A DNA stretch of 7,609 nt from Acidimicrobiales bacterium (GTDB lineage: Bacteria; Actinomycetota; Acidimicrobiia; Acidimicrobiales; Acidimicrobilacustridaceae), in assembly GCA_023264135.1 (NCBI GenBank), contig JALQSZ010000069.1, positions 1 to 7,609 on the forward strand, in the 5' to 3' direction. Made by a program: the position numbers and the translations under genes. Positions 1 to 6,282 of this stretch are shown here, in pieces (the first letter of the stretch is position 1; each line of letters opens with the position of its first letter). The notes under the pieces were generated by a model. The model did no database searches, was not told the origin of the DNA, and was given only the letters and a program-made list of their open reading frames with translations.

Positions 1-26
1 TTCCCTACACGACGCTCTTCCGATCT
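1..26. other. Illumina TruSeq adapter remnant (artefact)
   Basis: These 26 bases are identical to the 3' part of the 33-nt Illumina TruSeq universal (read-1) adapter, ending in the diagnostic GCTCTTCCGATCT. It is an untrimmed library adapter at a contig end, not genomic DNA. It happens to be open in the frame of the following gene, where it would translate as SLHDALPI, so an automatic caller would attach these foreign residues to the oxidoreductase fragment. Genomic sequence should be read from base 27. Confidence 0.97.
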
Positions 27-187
27 CGATTGAAATCACGACTGGCGGTGCACCCACTGCCGAGACAATCAAGATGCTCGCCGATTTCGGCGTGACACGA
101 ATGCTTGTCCCGCCGTTGGCGATGCATCCCAAAAAGTTGCCCGAAGCGATGGGCAAATTTGCCGACGACGTGATCGCGAAGTTCTAA
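27..187 (+). CDS. LLM-class (F420-type) flavin oxidoreductase, C-terminal fragment
   Basis: Only the last ~53 codons are present; the 5' part is cut off by the contig end at base 27. The visible protein starts IEITTGGAPTAETIKMLADF, continues with GVTRMLVPP and ends FADDVIAKF. The pattern of a beta strand with a TGGAP-like turn, an amphipathic helix (AETIKMLADF), a second strand (VTRMLVPP) and a final helix matches the C-terminal end of bacterial luciferase-like monooxygenases. In actinobacteria most of these use F420, but the cofactor-binding part is missing, so cofactor and substrate cannot be stated. Frame is fixed by the TAA at 185-187. The gene converges on the glycerate kinase, with 11 bp between the stop codons. 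Family assignment rests on a short tail and is moderate. Confidence 0.65.
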
Positions 188-201
188 CTACTGCGTAGTT
201 A
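185..201. repeat. 7-bp inverted repeat holding both convergent stop codons
   Basis: TAACTAC (185-191) and GTAGTTA (195-201) form a perfect inverted repeat around a TGC loop. Its outer three bases on each side are the TAA stop of the oxidoreductase (+) and, on the other strand, the TAA stop of glycerate kinase (-). RNA from either strand could fold the same small hairpin. It is AT-rich and no T-run follows on either side, so it is not a convincing intrinsic terminator; a role in ending or protecting both transcripts is inference. Confidence 0.6.
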
Positions 202-1191
202 GTGCTCGACAAATTCGAGGACGACTTCAATCGCGCAATCAAGCGGATCTTCCATTGAGCGATCGATGCCAAAGCGCTCAACCAGCGACACCACCGAAAA
301 TCCTGATGGGAACGTTGGGAGCGGTTCGATCACCTCACCAACAATCGCGAGACACGGAACATCGAGTTCTTCGCAGAGCGCTGCGACTCCACCAACAACT
401 TTTCCATCGAAGGATTCCTCATCAAGAAATCCTTCGCCGGTGATCACGAGATCAGCGCCCTCGATCAATTCATCGAGCCCCACTTCGTCGGCAACGAAAT
501 CGAATCCGCTCACGAGTTTCGCACCGACGGTGAGCAACCCTCCGGCGAGTCCACCAGCTGCGCCTGCACCTTCGACCTCGGTGACATCGACGCCCGATTC
601 CATTTTGTAGACCTGCGCAAGTCGCTCAAGCCGACGGCGAAGCAGCGCAACCTGCGAAGGTGATGCGCCTTTTTGAGGCGAGAAAACTTCAGCGGCATCA
701 ACAAACGTTGTTCGCACATCGCACGCAACAGAAAGATCGATGCCCCGAAACTTTTGTGTTGGGTGCATCGCTTTCAATGCGCCAAGCCCTCCGTCGGTCG
801 TCGCCGATCCACCGACACCAACAACGATGCGACGCGCGCCAGCTTCAACTGCGCTCATCAGCAACTCACCGACTCCGCGCGTCGTTGCTTCGATTGCGTC
901 GTTCTCGTCGGGACCACCAGCAAGAACCAACCCTGCAGCGGCAGCCATTTCGATCACGGCAGTGCCTTTGGCCAATCGCCATCCGGCTTCCACCGGTTCG
1001 CCCAGTGGACCGGTCACGATCGTGGTGCGATTCGGCCCTCCCAGCACCTCGAGAAAGCCCTCGCCTCCATCGGCCATCGGACGGACCACGACCTCGTGAC
1101 CGGCGCCTTGAAGCGCCGACCCAATGGCAGCGGCAAGAACCGTGGCACTTGCTGTGCCTTTGAACTTGTCTGGAGCCACGACCACCCGCAT
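199..1191 (-). CDS. Glycerate kinase (GlxK/GarK family, type 1)
   Basis: Phosphorylates D-glycerate with ATP in the cytoplasm; family members produce 2-phosphoglycerate and link glyoxylate/glycerate or sugar-acid breakdown to glycolysis. The 330-residue product shows the family blocks in order: APDKFKG (6-12), MADGGEG (39-45), GVGGSATTDGG (125-135), ACD (156-158), PQKG (172-175), a glycine-rich GAAGGLAGG (210-218) and TGEGFLDEES with a following GK (251-264). Most relatives have about 370-380 residues; the difference appears concentrated between the GGLGAL stretch (~138) and the ACD strand, where a loop is shorter. The ATG fits the usual family N-terminus (RVVVAPDKFKG); GAGGA lies almost directly against it, so the Shine-Dalgarno spacing is poor. 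It is divergent from the phosphoesterase gene (65-bp gap) and convergent with the oxidoreductase. No other glycerate-pathway gene is in view, so the source of its substrate is unknown. Confidence 0.93.
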   Translation of the reverse strand: MRVVVAPDKFKGTASATVLAAAIGSALQGAGHEVVVRPMADGGEGFLEVLGGPNRTTIVTGPLGEPVEAGWRLAKGTAVIEMAAAAGLVLAGGPDENDAIEATTRGVGELLMSAVEAGARRIVVGVGGSATTDGGLGALKAMHPTQKFRGIDLSVACDVRTTFVDAAEVFSPQKGASPSQVALLRRRLERLAQVYKMESGVDVTEVEGAGAAGGLAGGLLTVGAKLVSGFDFVADEVGLDELIEGADLVITGEGFLDEESFDGKVVGGVAALCEELDVPCLAIVGEVIEPLPTFPSGFSVVSLVERFGIDRSMEDPLDCAIEVVLEFVEH

Positions 1192-1256
1192 TCCTCAAGT
1201 GAAGCAGGATCCGCAGGCCTTGTAACGATCGCAGGCTTCTATGCGGTCACGAAGTC

Positions 1257-2270
1257 ATGACCTCTCGTCGATCCCTCGTTGCAGCATTGGCGCTTTCCTT
1301 CGCCGTGCTGACCAGCTGCTCTCTGCTTCCGGCTCCCGATCCAGCGCCGGCTCCCGCACCAACCACGGTTGCTCCGACAACCACACGACCAGCAACCACG
1401 ACATCAACCAGCACAACAACCAGTACGTCTGTCGCGCCGACATCGACCACAACAACGACAACACAACCAACAACCACAACAACGACCATTGCTTCACCGT
1501 CTCCTGCGCCTTCAAGCGTCGGCTTGCTCGCATTCGGCGACGCTGGTTCAGGTGACATCACCCAAACGCAAGTCGCGCAACAGATGCAGAACTGGGCGGG
1601 TACCCATCATGTTGACGCGCTCCTTGAAGCCGGCGACATCGTGTACCCCGATGGTGCACCTTCTCGTTTCGCCGCGACCATCGATGCACCGTATGCAACG
1701 CTGCGCGCGTCACTGCCGTTCTGGGCGGCACTCGGCAACCACGATGTGATGTGGAACAACGGCAACGACTTGATGTCCTACATCTCCATGCCTGGACGTT
1801 CCTACGAGAAACTCATCACCAATGGCGATGTGACGATGCAACTTCTCGTTCTCGATTCCAACGATGTCTCTGCATCGCAAACCGCGTGGCTTGAAACAAA
1901 GTTGTCAAGCGGTACACCGCGTTGGCGCATTGTGATGTTTCATCATCCGGTGTGGTCCTGCAGCTCACACGGAAACACACAAGCAGTGATCGATGCTTGG
2001 CTACCAGTGCTCACGGCGCACAACGTCGATCTCGTCATCACTGGTCACGACCACAACTACCAGCGCTTCCAACAGGCCAACACGACCTTCGTCGTCACTG
2101 GAGGTGGTGGCATGCCGACCTACGCGATCACTGGATGCACGTCGACACCGCCGTTGCAAGCTTCGGCCCAGCGCCATCATTTCCTTGGCATTGAAGCAAC
2201 ATCGTCAACGCTCACAATGACTGCAGTCGCACGAACTGGCGAAACACTCGATCAGATCTCGTTGAACTGA
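1257..2270 (+). CDS. Secreted metallophosphoesterase lipoprotein (purple acid phosphatase-like)
   Basis: A calcineurin-like phosphoesterase predicted to be anchored outside the cell membrane. Residues 1-20 are a lipoprotein signal peptide (RR near the start, hydrophobic core, lipobox LTSC with the lipidated Cys at 21). Residues ~25-86 are a Pro/Ala then Thr-rich disordered linker. The catalytic domain (~88-337) has the full set of metal ligands in the spacing of purple acid/tartrate-resistant phosphatases: GDAG (94-97), GDIVY (126-130), GNHD (160-163), HH (229-230) and GHDH (263-266). The GDxxY tyrosine is the residue that gives purple acid phosphatases their Fe-Tyr bond. The natural substrate is unknown; a phosphomonoester or phosphodiester outside the cell is likely. 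The ATG gives a complete signal peptide; only a weak ACGAAG precedes it. The gene is divergent from the kinase and ends 18 bp from the LytR_C gene. Confidence 0.9.
   Translation: MTSRRSLVAALALSFAVLTSCSLLPAPDPAPAPAPTTVAPTTTRPATTTSTSTTTSTSVAPTSTTTTTTQPTTTTTTIASPSPAPSSVGLLAFGDAGSGDITQTQVAQQMQNWAGTHHVDALLEAGDIVYPDGAPSRFAATIDAPYATLRASLPFWAALGNHDVMWNNGNDLMSYISMPGRSYEKLITNGDVTMQLLVLDSNDVSASQTAWLETKLSSGTPRWRIVMFHHPVWSCSSHGNTQAVIDAWLPVLTAHNVDLVITGHDHNYQRFQQANTTFVVTGGGGMPTYAITGCTSTPPLQASAQRHHFLGIEATSSTLTMTAVARTGETLDQISLN
1357..1497 (+). repeat. Low-complexity ACN-rich tract encoding Thr/Pro linker
   Basis: Within the phosphoesterase gene, this stretch is dominated by ACA, ACC, ACG and CCA-type codons, giving runs of threonine (up to six in a row) broken by Ser, Pro and Ala. 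The coding strand is strongly A+C biased with little G. It encodes the flexible linker between the lipidated cysteine and the enzyme domain. The codons vary, so it is an imperfect low-complexity tract rather than an exact microsatellite, but it may still change length by slippage or misassemble. Confidence 0.75.
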
Positions 2271-2288
2271 CGATCGCTGCAGCTTTGA

Positions 2289-2786
2289 TCAACTCAGATC
2301 AAGACCAGCCATCACGAGAACGGTCGCACCGGCAAGCTCTGCGGGCGCGGGATCGGGCATCTGCATCACTTGGTCGGCATTGAGCCCAAGCGCTTTTGCC
2401 ACCGCTTGACCATCGGCCTCAGAACCAGCGGTGTAATACACCGTTGTCTTTTCCTGCGGTTTTGGTGAATCACCAACGGCAACCTGCGTGTAGCCAACGG
2501 TTTGGAGTCGGTCACGAGTCTTCGTCGCAAGACCCTGCACATTGGTCGCGTTTACGACTTTTACTTTGACACTTGCTGGAGCATTTCCGACCAAGGTCGT
2601 TGTCGTGGAAACGACAACGGAGGTCTTCGAAGAACTCCCGCTTGCCGTCGAAACTTCAGATTGACTCGAGCCGTAGCCCTTCGTCAGAAGAATGAGGCCG
2701 ATGATGACGGCAACAACGACGATGATGACACCGGTCCGCGTTCCACGACCAGAGTCCTGATCGTCGGGGGCGGCGTCGGTGGTCAT
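2289..2786 (-). CDS. LytR_C-domain membrane protein (VirR-like)
   Basis: A 165-residue single-pass membrane protein. Residues 1-18 are an acidic cytoplasmic tail, 19-35 a transmembrane helix (GVIIVVVAVIIGLILLT), ~40-70 a Ser/Thr-rich linker outside the membrane, and ~73-163 a LytR_C domain: strand VKVKVVNATNVQGLA, helix ATKTRDRLQTVGY, the VYYTAG strand, helix DGQAVAKALGL and the final ATVLVMAGLDL strand. LytR_C is often attached to LytR-CpsA-Psr enzymes that ligate polymers to peptidoglycan; here it stands alone with a membrane anchor, as in the mycobacterial protein VirR (Rv0431, about the same length), which affects envelope integrity and vesicle release. It starts 2 bp after the DUF3263 stop (TGA CC ATG), so translation is probably coupled. 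Role in the envelope is inferred from the domain and the conserved neighbour. Confidence 0.87.
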   Translation of the reverse strand: MTTDAAPDDQDSGRGTRTGVIIVVVAVIIGLILLTKGYGSSQSEVSTASGSSSKTSVVVSTTTTLVGNAPASVKVKVVNATNVQGLATKTRDRLQTVGYTQVAVGDSPKPQEKTTVYYTAGSEADGQAVAKALGLNADQVMQMPDPAPAELAGATVLVMAGLDLS

Positions 2787-2788
2787 GG

Positions 2789-3055
2789 TCAGGAACCTGG
2801 GGGTTCGCTGGCCTGCTGCTGTGCAGTTTCTTGACGGGCCCGACGACGACGATCACGAAGACGACGGAGTCGACGCACGCCGAGCGGGTCGTACTCGTAG
2901 GCCTCGGGGCTTTCAAGAAGTTGACCGAGGATCTCGTAATAGCGACTGGCCGACAACTCAAAGCGCTCTTGAATGAGCGTCTCTTTGGGTCCGGTTTCGT
3001 GCCACCAGCTGCGCTCGAAATCGAGGATTGCCCTGTCGCGTTCTGTGAGTTCCAT
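2789..3055 (-). CDS. DUF3263 small protein
   Basis: An 88-residue cytoplasmic protein of the actinobacterial DUF3263 family; its biochemical function is unknown. The family signature is clear: MELTERDRAILDFERSWW at the N-terminus, a helix-turn-helix-like section (KETLIQERFELSASRYYEIL, ~24-43), then SPEAYEYDPLGVRRLRRLR (49-67) and a basic Arg-rich tail followed by a Gln-rich end. The fold resembles a sigma-factor-like HTH, so DNA or RNA binding is possible but unproven. The frame stays open upstream to an ATG at 3169, but the family begins at MELTERD, so the start at 3055 is preferred; the extra 38 residues are Cys/Arg-rich and unlike the family. No clear Shine-Dalgarno precedes 3055. It is first in a two-gene unit with the LytR_C gene, an arrangement also found in Mycobacterium (Rv0430-Rv0431, from memory). 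Confidence 0.85.
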   Translation of the reverse strand: MELTERDRAILDFERSWWHETGPKETLIQERFELSASRYYEILGQLLESPEAYEYDPLGVRRLRRLRDRRRRARQETAQQQASEPPGS

Positions 3056-3160
3056 CGGCGCTGATGTTCGTCGGCGAATCGCTCTGATGCAAGCACCCTC
3101 GGCGGCATTTCTCGGTTGACAAGCGGTGCACGCGTCTGACCGGGCATTTCTCGCAACCGG

Positions 3161-3189
3161 TAGGGTCACTCACGCTCATTAAGGGGGAG
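3161..3189 (+). promoter_or_regulatory. Probable -10 box and ribosome binding site of CoA transferase gene
   Basis: TAGGGT (3161-3166) fits the actinobacterial -10 consensus TANNNT and would start transcription near 3173, giving a ~20-nt leader. AAGGGGGAG (3181-3189) is a strong purine-rich ribosome binding site just before the ATG at 3192. No convincing -35 box sits at the right distance. The ribosome binding site is certain by eye; the -10 is a prediction. Confidence 0.5.
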
Positions 3190-3191
3190 TC

Positions 3192-4340
3192 ATGGGACCA
3201 CTCGAAGGCGTCACAATCATCGAACTCGCGGGGCTTGGGGCGTTGCCGTACGGCACTCTCAAACTCGCCGACATGGGTGCCGACATCATTCGCGTGCATC
3301 CACTGCACGAAGTTCCCGCCGGCGACAAGCCCACCGAGCGTCACAGCGAATTCGACCGGGGTCGTCGTTCGATTGCGATCGACTTGAAATCACCTGATGG
3401 CATCGAGCTCCTCAAGAACCTTGTCGAGAAGGCCGATGTTTTTTGTGAAGCTTTCCGACCAGGAGTTTGTGAACGACTCGGCATTGGTCCAGACGACCTC
3501 ATGGCTCGGAATCCAAAGCTCGTGTACGGCCGCCTCACGGGCTGGGGCCAAGAAGGTCCGCTCTCGCATACCGCCGGCCATTCGCTGAATTACGAGGCCA
3601 TGACTGGCGCCATTGGTTCCATCGGATCCGAAGGCATGCCGCCGATTCCCATGCTGCAGGTCTTCGGCGATTTCGCCGGCGGTGGGTTGCATCTCGCATT
3701 TGGTGTGGTGTGCGCACTGTTCGAAGCGCAGCGTTCGGGCAAAGGTCAAGTGATTGATGCCGCAATGGTCGACGGCGTGATGTCGATCTTCCAGGTGTTC
3801 TACGGAATGACGCGAACTGGATTTCACACCGGCCCTGTCGGAACCAACCTGTTCGACGGTGGCGCCCCGTTCTATAACGTTTACGAAACCGCGGACGGCA
3901 AGCACGTCACTGTTGCGCCCATTGAAGCGAAGTTCTACGCGCAACTTCTCGAGAAACTCGAGATCGATCCTGCGTCACTCCCCGACCAAAACGACATGAA
4001 CGGTTGGCCCGAGATTCGCGCTCGTTTTGCCGAAGTATTTCGTACCAAGACGCGCGACGAATGGTCAGCGCTCCTTGAAGGAACCGACGTGTGTTACGCG
4101 CCGGTGCTCTCGTTCGCCGAAGCCGAGCAGCACCCTCACAACGTTGCGCGCGGAAACTTCGTTCCTGTCGAAGGATCTGTGCCGCAGTTGCTGCCCGCGC
4201 CGCGCTTGAGTCGAACTCCTGGCGGTTTGCGTCCGACCTACGCGTATCCCGGTTGCGATACACAATCGGTTCTCGCCGAGTTCGGTGTAAGCGAAGACGA
4301 CATCAACGCTCTTGCATCGAGCGACGTCATTCGCTGGTAA
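3192..4340 (+). CDS. Family III CoA transferase, alpha-methylacyl-CoA racemase-like
   Basis: A 382-residue cytoplasmic enzyme predicted to invert the alpha-methyl centre of 2-methylacyl-CoA thioesters so that branched chains or sterol side chains can enter beta-oxidation. It has the family N-terminus (MGPLEGVTIIELAGLG), the RGRRSIAIDLK block (56-66), FRPGVCERLG (88-97), GRLTGWGQEGPL (113-124), the paired GHSLNY (129-134) and GDFAGGG (159-165), DAAMVDG (189-195), GTNLFDGGAPFYNVYE (217-232) and IEAKFY (244-249). By alignment from memory with mycobacterial MCR, H130, D160 and E245 correspond to the catalytic His, Asp and Glu. The His-Asp pair favours racemase over the formyl/succinyl-CoA transferase branch, whose single catalytic Asp sits elsewhere. 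Length is normal. It has its own promoter region, is divergent from the DUF3263 unit, and ends 9 bp from the convergent membrane protein gene. Related transferases with other substrates cannot be excluded. Confidence 0.9.
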   Translation: MGPLEGVTIIELAGLGALPYGTLKLADMGADIIRVHPLHEVPAGDKPTERHSEFDRGRRSIAIDLKSPDGIELLKNLVEKADVFCEAFRPGVCERLGIGPDDLMARNPKLVYGRLTGWGQEGPLSHTAGHSLNYEAMTGAIGSIGSEGMPPIPMLQVFGDFAGGGLHLAFGVVCALFEAQRSGKGQVIDAAMVDGVMSIFQVFYGMTRTGFHTGPVGTNLFDGGAPFYNVYETADGKHVTVAPIEAKFYAQLLEKLEIDPASLPDQNDMNGWPEIRARFAEVFRTKTRDEWSALLEGTDVCYAPVLSFAEAEQHPHNVARGNFVPVEGSVPQLLPAPRLSRTPGGLRPTYAYPGCDTQSVLAEFGVSEDDINALASSDVIRW

Positions 4341-4349
4341 CTCCGACCA

Positions 4350-6236
4350 TCAACTTCGAATCGGAATTCGTTCGAACGTGACGGTGCCGGATTCAGAAAA
4401 TTCGATCGTCTCCGGCGAGGGGCACACCGCTTCGTACCGCTTCGTTTCGACCGACGCTGGCGGACAACTCACGATCAGCGGCGAACCACTGAAGGTTCGC
4501 GGTTGGCGATAGACCGTTTCGCCAAGTCGAACCGTGAAGATGTTGAGCGGCTTGTACAGAAGAGCGAACGCGCTCGACACCACGTCGCCGATTGACGAGT
4601 TCCGTGCGTAGGTCGCAACAACAAAGGAGCCGTCTTCGGCCTGAGGAATTGGCAAAACCTGCTGCGCCGAAACCGATTCCGACGAGATCGTCACGGGAGT
4701 TCCGCAGCGATCGCCCTTGACGCTCTTTGCCCACTGCTCCCAGCGACCATCGCGATGAATCAACTCCCATGAACACGTGAGCGCGAGTTGATACTTCGGT
4801 GATGTCCAAAGCGAGAGTCGGTAATCAAGGTTGCCGACCCAACTTGTGTCAATGAGGATCGTGTCGTTCGAGGATCGCGCCTCGAGCGCGTCGGTCGTCG
4901 CTTGATCAAGACTCGGCGTGAAATTCATGTATGTCTGAAAAATCGGCATAGGGCGCCACGGCAAGCCATAGGCCCAGATCAACGAGGTATCGAAGGGATC
5001 GATCTGCGCTGGTGACTGTCGTAACGAATCGACCATGTCGCTGCTCAGGCCATAAAAACTTTGGGCCGCGTCGCGGGCAGCATCAGCTTTGCGATTGAAC
5101 AGCACATTCGACGTGAAGAGATTCGCATCCTCAACCCATACCGATGCTTGCTGCGGCCAGTTGTAGAGGCCAGTGAGACTGCCGGATTCGGGTCGCTCGC
5201 CAACCAGAATCCCGATTCCGAGGACCACAGGAAGAAGCAAAAGGGCGAACCGGCGCAACGACAGTCGGATCGGCTCTGCAACCCAGATCCACACCGGGAT
5301 TAGTAGAGAAACTGCTTCAAAGACTCGGGCATTTCCTTCACGAATGAATCCTGTCTTCAATCCCGCATAGAGCATCACGGCAACGAGTGCCGCCGAAACG
5401 ACATTGACTGTGCGAGTGGAGGGAACGACACGAAGTCTGCGAACCAACAAGACAACAATGGCGATGGCAAAGACGGCGAACAGCACGAGGAACAGCGGCT
5501 GACCGATACTCACCGATTGGACCTCGGCATAACTGCCGCCGATCGCAATTGAACGCCTCACCCAATCGGGCAAGCCGCTGAACGATCGTTCGGAAATCAG
5601 CCACAGAAGAAGAAACCACGCCACAAAGGAACCAAGAACAAGCGCAACCGTCTTGAGCGTTCGCCACCAAAGCGCGCAAACGACCACGAGTCCCATGAAC
5701 GCAAAGAGGCCACCAGAAAACTTGACCTGCAACGCGAGTGCAACAACGAAGGTGACCGGGAGGATGGTCTTCCACGTCTCGCTGCAACCGCTCTGGGCGC
5801 GCTGCACGAGTATGAGCAACGCTCCAAAGATTCCAGCGAGGAAGACATCAGGAATTCCCACTTGCGAAAACACCGGAACAACGACGAGAAGCACGATGGC
5901 CAACGACGCCCGTTCCGAAAATGAGGCACGAAGCAATTTCCACGAGACCGCGACAACCAACGCGCTCACGCCAATCATGAAAAGTATCGACATGGCCAAA
6001 AGCGATCGATCGATCACCGTGTCGACAGAAAGCCAACCCCACGGTCCATAGGTGTAGTCAAGCGACGTGCCCCACTTGATGTCGTTCACTCGCGCCAGCA
6101 GAAGACCAGTCTTCCAACTGGGATCAAGCCCGACACCAGGAAACGTAAACGGACGCGCCGCCACAAGAGCGACCGAAACTCCAAGAACAAACCAACGGAG
6201 GAAGCGTGCCTCAACGTCGTTTTCGCTCCCCACCAT
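4350..6236 (-). CDS. Polytopic membrane protein, uncharacterised (possibly GT-C-like)
   Basis: A 628-residue membrane protein without an assigned function. The first ~350 residues hold about ten hydrophobic segments (near 14-31, 79-100, 109-125, 129-146, 158-171, 174-191, 196-214, 247-266, 278-294, 306-321, 329-346). The rest (~350-628) is soluble and probably outside the cell. The first outer loop carries GLDPSW (36-41) and YTYGPWG (61-67). Later come KTGFIRE (294-300) and RPMPIFQTYMNFTPSLDQ (428-445). I recognise this combination (GLDxSW, YGPxG, GFxRxD-like, RPxFQxYxxYTPxL) from unnamed bacterial membrane proteins; an Asp in the first outer loop also recalls GT-C glycosyltransferases that use lipid-linked sugars, but this is a guess. 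The ATG at 6236 has no Shine-Dalgarno and a -10-like TACCAT 7 nt upstream, suggesting a leaderless message. It lies downstream of the tRNA and converges on the CoA transferase. Confidence 0.85.
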   Translation of the reverse strand: MVGSENDVEARFLRWFVLGVSVALVAARPFTFPGVGLDPSWKTGLLLARVNDIKWGTSLDYTYGPWGWLSVDTVIDRSLLAMSILFMIGVSALVVAVSWKLLRASFSERASLAIVLLVVVPVFSQVGIPDVFLAGIFGALLILVQRAQSGCSETWKTILPVTFVVALALQVKFSGGLFAFMGLVVVCALWWRTLKTVALVLGSFVAWFLLLWLISERSFSGLPDWVRRSIAIGGSYAEVQSVSIGQPLFLVLFAVFAIAIVVLLVRRLRVVPSTRTVNVVSAALVAVMLYAGLKTGFIREGNARVFEAVSLLIPVWIWVAEPIRLSLRRFALLLLPVVLGIGILVGERPESGSLTGLYNWPQQASVWVEDANLFTSNVLFNRKADAARDAAQSFYGLSSDMVDSLRQSPAQIDPFDTSLIWAYGLPWRPMPIFQTYMNFTPSLDQATTDALEARSSNDTILIDTSWVGNLDYRLSLWTSPKYQLALTCSWELIHRDGRWEQWAKSVKGDRCGTPVTISSESVSAQQVLPIPQAEDGSFVVATYARNSSIGDVVSSAFALLYKPLNIFTVRLGETVYRQPRTFSGSPLIVSCPPASVETKRYEAVCPSPETIEFSESGTVTFERIPIRS

Positions 6237-6243
6237 TCTGTCG

Positions 6244-6249
6244 ATGGTA
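6244..6249 (-). promoter_or_regulatory. Probable -10 box for a leaderless transcript
   Basis: Read on the minus strand this is TACCAT, fitting TANNNT, and 7 nt separate it from the ATG of the membrane protein gene. That spacing would put the transcription start on or next to the start codon, as in leaderless actinobacterial genes, and agrees with the absence of any ribosome binding site. No clear -35 box is seen. The site is a short motif and could occur by chance. Confidence 0.4.
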
Positions 6250-6282
6250 GGACATCGTTCTTGCGGCGGAGCAGTTGCGAAG

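Noticed and set aside
1192..1256. Promoters for the divergent kinase and phosphoesterase genes
   Set aside because: Promoters must lie here or nearby, but I could not find a TANNNT box with sensible spacing on either strand, so no site is annotated.
673..1260. Long plus-strand open frame of 195 codons opposite glycerate kinase
   Set aside because: It lies entirely antisense to a kinase with all family motifs; the translation is Arg/Ser/His-rich with no recognisable domain. It is a shadow of the real gene's codon use.
2276..2303. Palindrome GCTGCAGC followed by TTGATC...GATCAA near the phosphoesterase/LytR_C junction
   Set aside because: Stems are only 4-6 bp, there is no T-run, and part lies inside the LytR_C coding region; not enough to call a terminator.
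3116..3121. Perfect TTGACA (-35-like) upstream of the CoA transferase
   Set aside because: No -10-like hexamer occurs 16-19 bp downstream; TAGGGT at 3161 is too far away to pair with it.
6002..6014. Overlapping CGATCGATCGATC run
   Set aside because: It lies within the membrane protein gene and encodes part of VIDRSL; too short and isolated to be a functional repeat.
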